From contig JBQTIR010000006.1 of NCBI GenBank assembly GCA_052387905.1, forward strand, positions 1 to 47,243: a stretch of DNA of 47,243 nt, written 5' to 3'. Source of the DNA: JBQTII01 sp052387905 (lineage in GTDB: Bacteria > Actinomycetota > Actinomycetes > Sporichthyales > Sporichthyaceae). The notes below the pieces were generated by a model. The model saw only the letters and a list, made by a program, of their open reading frames with translations. It was not told where the DNA came from and did not search any database. Made by a program: the position numbers and the translations under genes. Every line of letters begins with the position of its first letter. The stretch's first letter is position 1. This document shows, in pieces, positions 41,001 to 47,243 of this stretch.

Positions 41001-44000
41001 GTCCGGGCCCGAGGTCCGCTCGGTCATCACTCGCCGCTGGCACACCGACGAGTCCGGCAACCCCCGCCCCGCGGAGAAGGCCTTGCTCGCCGGGGTGAAG
41101 ACGACCCAAGCCACCATCCCTCTGGGCGGGGGCGGGACGCGCACCACCACCGTGATCACCACCGCTGACGAGTACGGGATGCCGGTCAAGGTCGAGGACC
41201 GCGCCGGCGCCGCGGGTGAGCTGTGCACGTTCATCGACTATGCCCGTAACGAGGACGACTGGATGCTGGACCGGGTGGCGGAGACCCGCACCATCGAAGG
41301 CCGTTGCGACGACGCGGTCACCGTGACCAACACCCAGGCCCGGACCAGGTACTTCTACGACGGCGCCGACACCACCTCCACTCCGAAGGACGTTGTTCCG
41401 AGCAAGGGCCGGGCGACCGCGACCCAGACCCTGCTCTCCTTCACCGGCACGAGCCCGGTGTGGTCGACGGTCACGACGGGCTATGACGACTTCGGGCGGG
41501 TCCGTACCGTCACTGACTACCCGTCAGCGCAGGTGCCGCGGACCACCGAAACCTCCTACACCCACGCGAGCGTTGCAGGGGTGGGCCCGGTCACCGCGAT
41601 CACGGTCACCGGCCCGGACCCGGACGCCGCGGGCAGTGGGCTGGTCGCGCACGAGACCCGCACCGTCCTGGACCCCCACCGCGGCGCTCCGACGGTGGTC
41701 ACCGACCCCACCGGGGTCGCCACCCGGGCCCGCTATGACGCCCTCGGGCGCCTGGTCGGGGTGTGGAACAACGACCGCCCCGAGTCCGCCACCGCCGACA
41801 TCACTTACGCCTACACCGTGCGCTCCGGACGCACGGGGGACACCGGCCCGAACGCGGTCATCACCCGCACCCGTCTCGATGATGAGCTCGGCGAGCGGAC
41901 CCTGGCCGCCTCCACGCTCTACGACGGGCTGCTGCGCCCGCGCCAGTCCCAGTCCGAAGCCAAGGTCGGACCGGGGACCCCGATCCCCGGCCGGCTTGTT
42001 ACTGCCACGATCTTTGACTCCCGCGGCCTGGCGATCGAGGAGCACGGCACCACGTTCACCACCGGGGCGGTGTCCACATCGCTGTGGAAGCGCGTTTCGG
42101 CTTCCGCGACGCCGGGGGCGACCTACACCGCCTACGACGGCGCTGGTCGGGTCACCTCGGTCCGGTTTGACAAGGTCACCTACCCCAACGGCGCCACCGC
42201 GCCCGGCGTGATCTCGACCGCATGGAAGTCGGCCACGACCTACTCCGGCGCGGACACCGTCATCACCGACCCGCCCACCGGGGGCATCAAGACCACGACC
42301 GTGCACGACGCCCGCGGCCGGGTGTCCACGCTGACCCAGCACGGCGGCGCCGGGGGCACCACCACCTACGCCTACACCCCCCTCGGGCAGCTCACAAAGA
42401 TGACCGACCCGGTCGGGGCCGAGTGGACCTACAGCTACGACAAGGCCGGCCGCAAAACGGCCGCCGTGGACCCGGACGCCGGCACCAGCACCTACCGCTA
42501 CGACACCGCGGGCCAGCTGATCGAGACCACCGACGGCCGCGGGAAGGTCCTCGCCACCAGCTACGACGCGATGGGCCGGCGCACCGCCCTGTCCGAGGTC
42601 ACCGGCGGCGCGCAGGTGGCGCGCTCGGCGTGGTCCTACGACCAGGTCCCCGGCGGTCCGGCCGTGCCGGGCCTGCCAACCTCCAGCACCCGGACCCTGA
42701 CCGCGGGTGGGGCCAGCGCGGATGTGGTCACCAAGATCACCGCAGTCGATGCCCTGGGCCGCCCGACCGCGACCCGCACCGAGGTCCCCGAGCTCGCGGG
42801 CCTGATCGAGCCCGAGCTCAAAGGCAACTACGACACCCAGGTCACCTACAACAACGACGGGTCGATCCGCACCAGCCTGCTCGGCGCCTACGGACCGGCG
42901 GCGGCAGAGCTGTTGACCCATCACTACGACGGGGCAGGTGCGCCGTTCGCCCTCACCGGTAACGGGTCCTACGTGGCCGATGTGATCCGTTCCCCCCTCG
43001 GTGAGGTGCTGCGTTACGGATTCGGGAACACGTGGAGGAACGCCTCCTGGCAGACCCTGCGATACGAGGAAGGCACCAGGCGCCTGCTGGAAACCCGTCT
43101 GGACCGCGAGGACCAAGCCGTGTCCGATGAGGTGCTGTCCTACTCCTACGACGACGCCGGGAACCCGACCAAGATCTCCAGCAACGCCCCGGGCACCACG
43201 ACCGATCAGACTCGCTGCTACCGCTACGACGCCCTGCGCCAACTCGAAGGCGCGTGGGCACAGGCCGGCGCCGGCGCGAGCTGCGCCGCCTCGGCGAATG
43301 CGGCCACGATCGGGGGCCCGAACCCGTTCGCGCTCACCTGGGCTTTCGACGGCGCGGGGAACCGCACGGTGCAGACCTCCCGGACCGCCAACGGCACCGC
43401 GGGGGCGGTCGGGGCACCGGTCACCACCTCCACGTCGGCCTACCTGAACTCGGCGACGAACTCTGCTGTGGTCGGTCACCGGCTCAAGGACGTCACTCAC
43501 AAGCTGGGCGCCTCGACGTTGGGCGTGGACCGGTTCGCCTACGACGTCGCGGGTAACACCAGTGACCGCGACATCGCCGCCGGGTCCCCGGCCGCGCAGG
43601 GCGGGACAGTGGCGGATCAGTGGCTGGGGTGGGATGCCGAGGGCGAACTCGCCCAGATCCGGGCCGGCTCGGCCACCGGTGCGGTGATCGAGGACAACGC
43701 CTACGACAGCGACGGCTCCCGCCTGGTGCGGCGCACCGCCACCACCACGACGGTGTTCCTCGGGGATCTGGAAGTGACCTTGGACCGCACCAAGACCAGC
43801 AGCGACCCGGCCAGGTTTGCCTGGAAGCGGCACTACACCTTCGACGGCAAGACCATCGCGGTGCGCGACGGGAACGCCATGACCGATGTCCAGGTGCTGA
43901 TCAACGACCCGCACAACACCGCAGCGTGGGCAATCGAGACCAAAGACAACACCCTGCTGACACGCCGGACCCTGCCCTACGGGCAGAGCCTCGGCACCCA

Positions 44001-45042
44001 AGGCGCCGGCTGGGCGTCCAGTCGCGGGTTCGTCGGCGGCACGATTGATGCCGCGAGCGGTCTGACCCTGATCGGGGCCCGGCACTACGACAGTGCGGCC
44101 GGGCGGTTCATCTCCGTCGACCCGATCATCGACACCGCCGACCCCCAGCAGGTCCACGGATACGCCTACGCCAACAGCAACCCGATGGCCTACAGCGACC
44201 CGACCGGGCTGTTCTGGGACTGCGGCAGCGACCCGTACTGCGGGATGGGCGGGCTGACCAGCGGCGCCCCGATCTCTCCGATCCAATCGGGCAGCTCCGA
44301 GCGCACAGGTATCGGTGCGAAGCCTGTGTACACCCCGGTCACCAAGCCGGCCGCGGTCGGCCAAAGCTCCGGCGGCGGCGGGGGAAGCGCCTGGGGTGCG
44401 CTCGGCGGCGCCTTACGCGACATCGGCGCCGGCGCCGCCTCCGGCGTGACCGGCACCGTCGATGCGATCGGCAACGTCTTCAGCACGATCGTGCACCCTT
44501 TGACCTGCGTTGGCGGCGGCAATTCCGTCGTCCGTCCCGGCTGCGGGGATGCACCGGTCATTGACACCACCGGCGCCATGAACGACGCCCTGAACACCAA
44601 CACCAGCTCACCCGGCTACTGGTTCGGCGTCTTCGGCGGCGCCGTCGTCGGCCCCGCCAAGGGCGTCCGCGCCCCGGCCACGGGCGCCGCACCGAAGGCG
44701 CTCGCGGCGTCGACACGCGTCGCACCCTGGGCGGGAAGCACAGTCAGCCGCCTATCGACTGAAGGCGAGACGATGTATCGGGTTTGGGGTGGAGGCGCGC
44801 TGCAGCAAGGTGCCTGGCTCACGCCAGTGAAGCCGGTTTCATCGATCGCCGCGCGCCAAGGCCTTGCGCTGCCTGAGGAGAATGGCGCCACTTTCGTCTC
44901 TAAGGTCGTTTTACCGACGGGTACAAGGGTTCAGGTAGGCTCAGCCGCCCCCGCTTTTGGTCAGCCGGGTGGTTGGCCACAGGCACAGCTGCTGGGTAGC
45001 ATCCCGGCCGCTAACTTCGGAAAAGGGGTGCCACTGCGATGA
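38020..45042 (+). CDS. Secreted Rhs/YD-repeat polymorphic toxin with TNT-like C-terminal tip
   Basis: A 2340-residue protein. It has a signal peptide with an Arg pair (IRRPRFSRSAVATTVALTLA), a Pro/Ala linker (about 242-310), an SpvB/TcB-like N-part from about 377 (PSLAISYNSGTVDGRTSSRNNQ), and YD/RHS repeats (about 1235-1900, for example YRYDTAGQLIETTDGRGK). The Rhs core ends with GARHYDSAAGRFISVDP (about 2019) and DPTG (2060). The variable tip of about 275 residues follows; its last 89 residues begin YRVWGG and contain GAWLTP and APAFGQPGG, resembling the TNT/DUF4237 NADase family. GC content falls near 44.75 kb. An ATG 42 nt upstream (37978) is an alternative start. The stop overlaps the immunity gene. 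Confidence 0.88.
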   Translation: MNRSSIRRPRFSRSAVATTVALTLAASLAQVPAAATPTTGAGAAAAADNNGVSRAAPDTADPRIGRGRGATPRRVPADTDANGSVRKVTWPKAGRATAAVSGKKSRFTRAGTGVVSVADPRGAIANDLGLTLAGQDAAPATVTVQTASQAAAEAAGVAGIIGQVQTSTEGIGPVAVKVDYSGFADAYGGDWATRLRLVSLPACALTTPELDRCRVQSPVPSSNDVTGQSVTGVLGLSESTPTAPVSAPPTSPPTTPESAPQKPAQPGVPTPVPTSPAPADPGVPAAEPAPAGPEADPGAGAELEPGSGSPDSAAPVVGVREQGAVVRAALATATTAGGALIFAITDGPSGTHGNWSATPMTASATWNAGGSTGEATWSHPLGVPPVPGSLTPSLAISYNSGTVDGRTSSRNNQASWVGEGFSLADAFITRRYEPCAQDQNPVGEHSPNNAGRRTGDLCWTKENASLTFGGGGGELVKISDAEGTQVWRKVFDDGTRIQHRTGADNGDGGGVDDTGEYWIVTTTDGTRHYFGLGRTGGKDAGAHTESTWTVPVFGNHTGEPGHASAFGSSWKSQAWKWNLDRVVDPSGNAVIYDYTPETNKYARNSTAADLGEASAYTRGGWLSRIDYGLREDAEDTAPVARVRFGVAERCLAQADEDCAEGEIGAHGGRWADVPGDQICDEAPCTDQLSPTFFTRKRLTSIITEVRTNDGQDPYSAVDAWTLDHRFPDPGDGSRPTLWLESITHTGKAGSASDDGDDISLPAINFNAVWLDNRVDGVDNAQPLKRPRVGTIYSESGKETTFTYSGQRCGGSGSLPGCGTPDAQQCEVGAAGGDRLPSSARTNDMLCFPVYYTAPGQTEPDAAPHYFHKYVVDAVTETDLSDGDTAPLVTSYTYLGEPAWAWTTDDFVQTKFRTWDSWRGYARVRTTVGTDALGDKRLQSETLYYRGLHGTRDNPRTDDTYAAAAVSVSPSSGDSETDHWRFAGMPLETITRNGPSGPEVRSVITRRWHTDESGNPRPAEKALLAGVKTTQATIPLGGGGTRTTTVITTADEYGMPVKVEDRAGAAGELCTFIDYARNEDDWMLDRVAETRTIEGRCDDAVTVTNTQARTRYFYDGADTTSTPKDVVPSKGRATATQTLLSFTGTSPVWSTVTTGYDDFGRVRTVTDYPSAQVPRTTETSYTHASVAGVGPVTAITVTGPDPDAAGSGLVAHETRTVLDPHRGAPTVVTDPTGVATRARYDALGRLVGVWNNDRPESATADITYAYTVRSGRTGDTGPNAVITRTRLDDELGERTLAASTLYDGLLRPRQSQSEAKVGPGTPIPGRLVTATIFDSRGLAIEEHGTTFTTGAVSTSLWKRVSASATPGATYTAYDGAGRVTSVRFDKVTYPNGATAPGVISTAWKSATTYSGADTVITDPPTGGIKTTTVHDARGRVSTLTQHGGAGGTTTYAYTPLGQLTKMTDPVGAEWTYSYDKAGRKTAAVDPDAGTSTYRYDTAGQLIETTDGRGKVLATSYDAMGRRTALSEVTGGAQVARSAWSYDQVPGGPAVPGLPTSSTRTLTAGGASADVVTKITAVDALGRPTATRTEVPELAGLIEPELKGNYDTQVTYNNDGSIRTSLLGAYGPAAAELLTHHYDGAGAPFALTGNGSYVADVIRSPLGEVLRYGFGNTWRNASWQTLRYEEGTRRLLETRLDREDQAVSDEVLSYSYDDAGNPTKISSNAPGTTTDQTRCYRYDALRQLEGAWAQAGAGASCAASANAATIGGPNPFALTWAFDGAGNRTVQTSRTANGTAGAVGAPVTTSTSAYLNSATNSAVVGHRLKDVTHKLGASTLGVDRFAYDVAGNTSDRDIAAGSPAAQGGTVADQWLGWDAEGELAQIRAGSATGAVIEDNAYDSDGSRLVRRTATTTTVFLGDLEVTLDRTKTSSDPARFAWKRHYTFDGKTIAVRDGNAMTDVQVLINDPHNTAAWAIETKDNTLLTRRTLPYGQSLGTQGAGWASSRGFVGGTIDAASGLTLIGARHYDSAAGRFISVDPIIDTADPQQVHGYAYANSNPMAYSDPTGLFWDCGSDPYCGMGGLTSGAPISPIQSGSSERTGIGAKPVYTPVTKPAAVGQSSGGGGGSAWGALGGALRDIGAGAASGVTGTVDAIGNVFSTIVHPLTCVGGGNSVVRPGCGDAPVIDTTGAMNDALNTNTSSPGYWFGVFGGAVVGPAKGVRAPATGAAPKALAASTRVAPWAGSTVSRLSTEGETMYRVWGGGALQQGAWLTPVKPVSSIAARQGLALPEENGATFVSKVVLPTGTRVQVGSAAPAFGQPGGWPQAQLLGSIPAANFGKGVPLR
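43006..43871 (+). repeat. Rhs core segment duplicated at 46378-47243
   Basis: This stretch of the main Rhs gene aligns to 46378-47243 with a constant offset of 3372 and no gaps over 866 bp. The first 150 bp differ at many positions, while most of the last 450 bp are nearly identical, for example around 43657-43795 versus 47029-47167. Confidence 0.93.
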
Positions 45043-45413
45043 ATGAGACCTTCTACTCAATCGAGGATGGCAGTTTGGTGATCTCGCGGGGGAATCCTCC
45101 GTTGTCGACCGCACTTTGTTTTGAAGAAGGCGGTGTACTCGACGCGCGAGTGGTTCCTGGCCTCGATGGCATCGTGGTCCTCTTGGAACCGGCGGGAGTA
45201 TCGAATGCAAGGCCCCTTCGAAATTTGATCTTTGTGCGCCCCGACGGATCGCGCGGGTGGGTGGCTGAATTACCCGCGGGCATCGGCTTCGACATGTTCG
45301 TGGGTTTTGAAAGTGGCGGCGATGGAACCATCTCGGCATGGACGTGGAGTGGGAATCGGCTCACCTTGCAGGCCGACTCTGGCGAAGTCCTTGAGAGCGA
45401 ATTCACTAAGTAG
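45039..45413 (+). CDS. Probable immunity protein for the TNT-like Rhs tip
   Basis: A 124-residue, probably cytosolic protein with no signal peptide or membrane segment: it opens MNETFYSIEDGSLVISRGNPP and ends ISAWTWSGNRLTLQADSGE. The predicted structure is mostly beta strands, with the phrase IVVLLEPAGVSNARPLRNLIFVRPDG. No family is recognised. Its ATG overlaps the stop of the Rhs gene by 4 nt, the usual layout of a toxin with its cognate immunity gene, and its GC content is visibly lower than that of the Rhs body, as is the toxin tip. The function is inferred from position only. Confidence 0.65.
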   Translation: MNETFYSIEDGSLVISRGNPPLSTALCFEEGGVLDARVVPGLDGIVVLLEPAGVSNARPLRNLIFVRPDGSRGWVAELPAGIGFDMFVGFESGGDGTISAWTWSGNRLTLQADSGEVLESEFTK

Positions 45414-45415
45414 GC

Positions 45416-45618
45416 ATGTTGCAATACCGCTACGACGCGCTGCGCCAGGCCGAGGGGTTGCGGACGCAGGCCAGCGCGCGCCCGGCGCGCACAGGGCAGG
45501 ACGCGGCCAGATCGGCGGCAACCCGGGGCGTGTCAGGAAGTTTCTGTAAGAGCGTGACCTCAACGCTAGACCGCGGTGGCGGATCGGAAAGGACACGAGG
45601 TGGCGCAGGGCGCGTCAG
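45416..45618 (+). pseudogene. Decayed Rhs core fragment
   Basis: From 45416 the sequence encodes MLQYRYDALRQAEGLRTQASA, matching CYRYDALRQLEGAWAQAGA of the main Rhs protein, then loses the family. A segment near 45630-45690 again matches the core (RTKASGDPAKFA versus RTKTSSDPARFA) but in another reading frame, so the intervening core has been deleted and frame-shifted. No intact Rhs product can be made from it. The stretch GTGTCAGGAAGTTTCTGTAA at 45529-45548 may be the end of an insertion sequence. Confidence 0.75.
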
Positions 45619-45948
45619 GTGCGGATCAATGGCAGGGTCCGTAGACGGACCAAGGCCAGCGGTGACCCGGCCAAGTTTGCCGGCTCTTCACAATCCAACC
45701 CGATGCTCCTCGCTGGCAAGACGCCAGCCCAGGTCGAGTCGAACCTTCGAGGAACTGCCGGGTGGAGCGTCGAGACGCTCGGCAGAGGGTCCCGGCGAGG
45801 TGGGGGCTGGGTCTTCCGCCACTACAACGACATTGGGAACCCAACTGGGTCGCAGATCCGCTGGCACCCAGGGGGCGGCCACCACGGGCCTGACCCGTAC
45901 TGGCGGGTTGTCGGCCCCCAAGGCGATCTGGGAGGGATCATCCGATGA
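45619..45948 (+). CDS. Orphan Rhs C-terminal toxin tip
   Basis: A 109-residue frame. Its first 20 residues retain Rhs core sequence (RTKASGDPAKFA) in the Rhs frame. The rest is a different tip: NPMLLAGKTPAQVESNL, GWSVETLGRGSRRGGGWVFRHYND, then QIRWHPGGGHHGPDPYWRVVGP and a final GDLGGIIR. The Gly/His/Trp-rich end resembles small toxin domains found at Rhs and WXG C-termini, but I cannot name the family. It lacks the ISVDP/DPTG core end and has no signal of its own, so it is probably silent unless recombined onto an intact Rhs. The stop overlaps the next ATG by 4 nt. Confidence 0.6.
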   Translation: MRINGRVRRRTKASGDPAKFAGSSQSNPMLLAGKTPAQVESNLRGTAGWSVETLGRGSRRGGGWVFRHYNDIGNPTGSQIRWHPGGGHHGPDPYWRVVGPQGDLGGIIR

Positions 45949-46295
45949 CGGACGCTGTCCGGCTCAATAAGTGGACCGAGAGAATGAGAATCTGCCTGAG
46001 TCGGCTCAGTAGTCCACCCGCGGTCCAAATTTCCTATCTCCAGGATCTGGGCGTAGGTGACCTCGCCGACGAGCTTGCTCTCGAATTCGATGACACGCTT
46101 CGGCCATTGGCCCCTTTGCTGGAGCAGCTTTCGGGTGCGCAGCAGATACTTCTGGGCCTGAGGAGGATTGACTGTGCGCTCAATGACCCGGATCTCGCTT
46201 GGACGTTCGAGGACTTGGCTGCTTCACCTGCCTGGATCGAAATCCGCGCGCTGGCGTCATCCGCTCTGCACGCAAACTGGGAGATCGTGTCTTGA
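45945..46295 (+). CDS. Probable immunity protein for the orphan tip
   Basis: A 116-residue, probably helical cytosolic protein: NKWTERMRICLSRLSSP, then QISYLQDLGVGDLADELALEFDDTL and LEQLSGAQQILLGLRRIDCAL, ending SALHANWEIVS. The DLADELALEFDD phrase seems familiar from small proteins encoded beside actinobacterial Rhs tips, but no family name is certain. The ATG overlaps the orphan tip's stop (ATGA). Codon use and GC content are less extreme than in the Rhs body. It could still protect the cell if a neighbour delivers the matching toxin. Confidence 0.6.
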   Translation: MTDAVRLNKWTERMRICLSRLSSPPAVQISYLQDLGVGDLADELALEFDDTLRPLAPLLEQLSGAQQILLGLRRIDCALNDPDLAWTFEDLAASPAWIEIRALASSALHANWEIVS

Positions 46296-46338
46296 GTAAG
46301 GTGCCGCGTAACGCATCCGCACCGGGTCAGCGGCGGCC

Positions 46339-47243
46339 TTGAGCGCCGAGTTGGTCACCAAGGTCACGGCCGTGGACGTGCTGCGCTACGGGTTCGGGAA
46401 CACGTGGAAGAACGCCTCGTGGCAGAGCTTGCGCTTCGAGGAGGGCACCGGGCGGGTGCTGGAAACCCGCCTGGACCGCGAGGACCAGGCGAGCGCCGAT
46501 GAGGTGCTGTCCTACTCCTACGACGATGCGGGGAACCCGACCAAGATCTCCAGCAACGCCCCCGGCACCACGGCGGATCAGACCCGTTGTTACCGCTACG
46601 ACGCGCTGCGCCAGCTCAACGCTGCATGGACCCAGGCCGGCGCGGGCGCGACCTGCGCGGGCAGCGCGGACGCGGCCACGATCGGGGGACCGAACCCGTT
46701 CGCGCTCACCTGGACCTTCGACGGCGCGGGGAACCGCACGGTGCAGACCTCCCGGACCGCCAACGGCAGCGCCGGGGCGACCGGGGCACCGGTCACCACC
46801 TCCACGTCGGCCTACCTGAACTCGGCGACGAACTCTGCTGTGGTCGGTCACCGGCTCAAGGACGTCACCCACACCCTCGGCGCCACGACGCTAGGCGTGG
46901 ACCGGTTCGCCTACGACAGCGCCGGTAACACCAGCGACCGCGACATCACCGCCGGGTCCCCGGCCGCGCAGGCCGGCACAGCGGCGGATCAGTGGCTCAG
47001 CTGGGATGCCGAGGGCGAACTCGCCCAGATCCGGGCCGGCTCGGCCACTGGTGCGGTGATCGAGGACAACGCCTACGACAGTGACGGCTCCCGCCTGGTG
47101 CGGCGCACCGCCACCACCACGACGGTGTTCCTCGGGGATCTGGAAGTGACCTTGGACCGCACCAAGGCCAGCAGCGACCCGGCCAGGTTTGCCTGGAAGC
47201 GGCACTACACCTTCGACGGCAAGACCATCGCGGTGCGCGACGG
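46339..47243 (+). CDS. Second Rhs core module, partial, runs off the window
   Basis: An open frame from the stop at 46309-46311 to the window end, starting at best with TTG 46339 (LSAELVTKVTAVD) without a convincing ribosome-binding site or signal peptide. It joins a short match to main-gene positions 42724-42750 directly to a gapless copy of 43006-43871, so 255 bp (85 codons) are missing in frame relative to the main gene. YD repeats such as CYRYDALRQLNAAWTQAGA and FAYDSAGNTSDRD are intact. It is probably a displaced cassette carrying a further tip beyond the window, not an independently secreted protein. Confidence 0.8.
   Translation, partial: MSAELVTKVTAVDVLRYGFGNTWKNASWQSLRFEEGTGRVLETRLDREDQASADEVLSYSYDDAGNPTKISSNAPGTTADQTRCYRYDALRQLNAAWTQAGAGATCAGSADAATIGGPNPFALTWTFDGAGNRTVQTSRTANGSAGATGAPVTTSTSAYLNSATNSAVVGHRLKDVTHTLGATTLGVDRFAYDSAGNTSDRDITAGSPAAQAGTAADQWLSWDAEGELAQIRAGSATGAVIEDNAYDSDGSRLVRRTATTTTVFLGDLEVTLDRTKASSDPARFAWKRHYTFDGKTIAVRD

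Noticed and set aside
39184..41109. 641-codon open frame on the minus strand
   Set aside because: Antisense to the N-terminal half of the Rhs protein, with no recognisable family and low-complexity Gly/Arg/Ala composition.
41524..44364. Very long open frame (946 codons) on the minus strand across the Rhs repeats
   Set aside because: It is exactly antisense to the Rhs gene, rich in Gly/Arg/Val without any domain, and is explained by the scarcity of stop codons at this GC content. The sense frame has clear YD repeats.
45416..45970. 184-codon frame running through the Rhs relic and the orphan tip
   Set aside because: Only the first 20 or so codons match Rhs; afterwards it is out of frame with both the core remnant and the tip, so it is a by-product of the frameshift.

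Overview
The window is about 47 kb of very GC-rich, gene-dense chromosome from an actinobacterium. Lineage markers are a monomeric isocitrate dehydrogenase, LpdA, an acyl-CoA carboxylase epsilon subunit, a DUF3117 protein, a FolP2-type DHPS paralogue, a SigE/anti-sigma/TatB cluster, and several starts preceded by TANNNT boxes 6-8 nt away that look leaderless. From memory, 1-24 kb resembles the Mycobacterium tuberculosis Rv3278-Rv3340 neighbourhood (PH protein, birA, accD5-accE5, maf, accA3, lpdA, PNP, dacB, yihY, trpS). The 26-35 kb part resembles Rv1207-Rv1224 (folP2, DivIVA-like, tag, DUF3117, O-methyltransferase, sigE, rseA, tatB). Genus is not resolvable; a Frankia/Sporichthya/Cryptosporangium-like soil actinobacterium is a guess.

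Layout. 1-6 kb: 3' end of icd, a lipoprotein, trpS with a 2'-5' RNA ligase-like gene and a YihY-type membrane protein in a start/stop-overlapping operon, and a convergent D,D-carboxypeptidase. 6-8.3 kb: a minus-strand nucleoside salvage operon (GGCT, purine nucleoside phosphorylase, deoxyribose-phosphate aldolase) whose junctions are bridged by repeated, translationally coupled mini-ORFs. 8.4-16.2 kb: lpdA and a GDT1 transporter, then a minus-strand run of Maf, a small membrane protein, a BNR-repeat protein with a MoaD-like partner, the biotin carboxylase/BCCP subunit, a Sco copper chaperone and a lipoprotein. 16.3-20.9 kb: TerB, homogentisate dioxygenase and fumarylacetoacetase (tyrosine catabolism, again bridged by a mini-ORF), a PH/SHOCT membrane protein and an epoxide hydrolase. 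21-24.2 kb: acyl-CoA carboxylase beta and epsilon facing away from birA, with overlapping -10 boxes in a 25-bp gap. 24.3-26.4 kb: a two-component system. 26.3-35 kb: the folP2-tag-pepA-sigE-tatB housekeeping block.

35-47.2 kb is the accessory region: a secreted DNRLRE/LamG protein, then a 2340-residue secreted Rhs/YD-repeat polymorphic toxin with a TNT-like C-terminal tip and an overlapping immunity gene. Downstream lie a decayed Rhs fragment fused to a second toxin tip with its own overlapping immunity gene, and then another Rhs core module that aligns without gaps to the main gene and runs off the window. This looks like an Rhs main gene with displaced spare tip/immunity cassettes and a recombination-ready duplicate core.

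The two most noteworthy items are this Rhs cassette array and the family of self-terminating, self-restarting mini-ORFs (start MSERS..., end V-A/T-P-stop with the stop overlapping the next ATG) inserted between co-transcribed metabolic genes.
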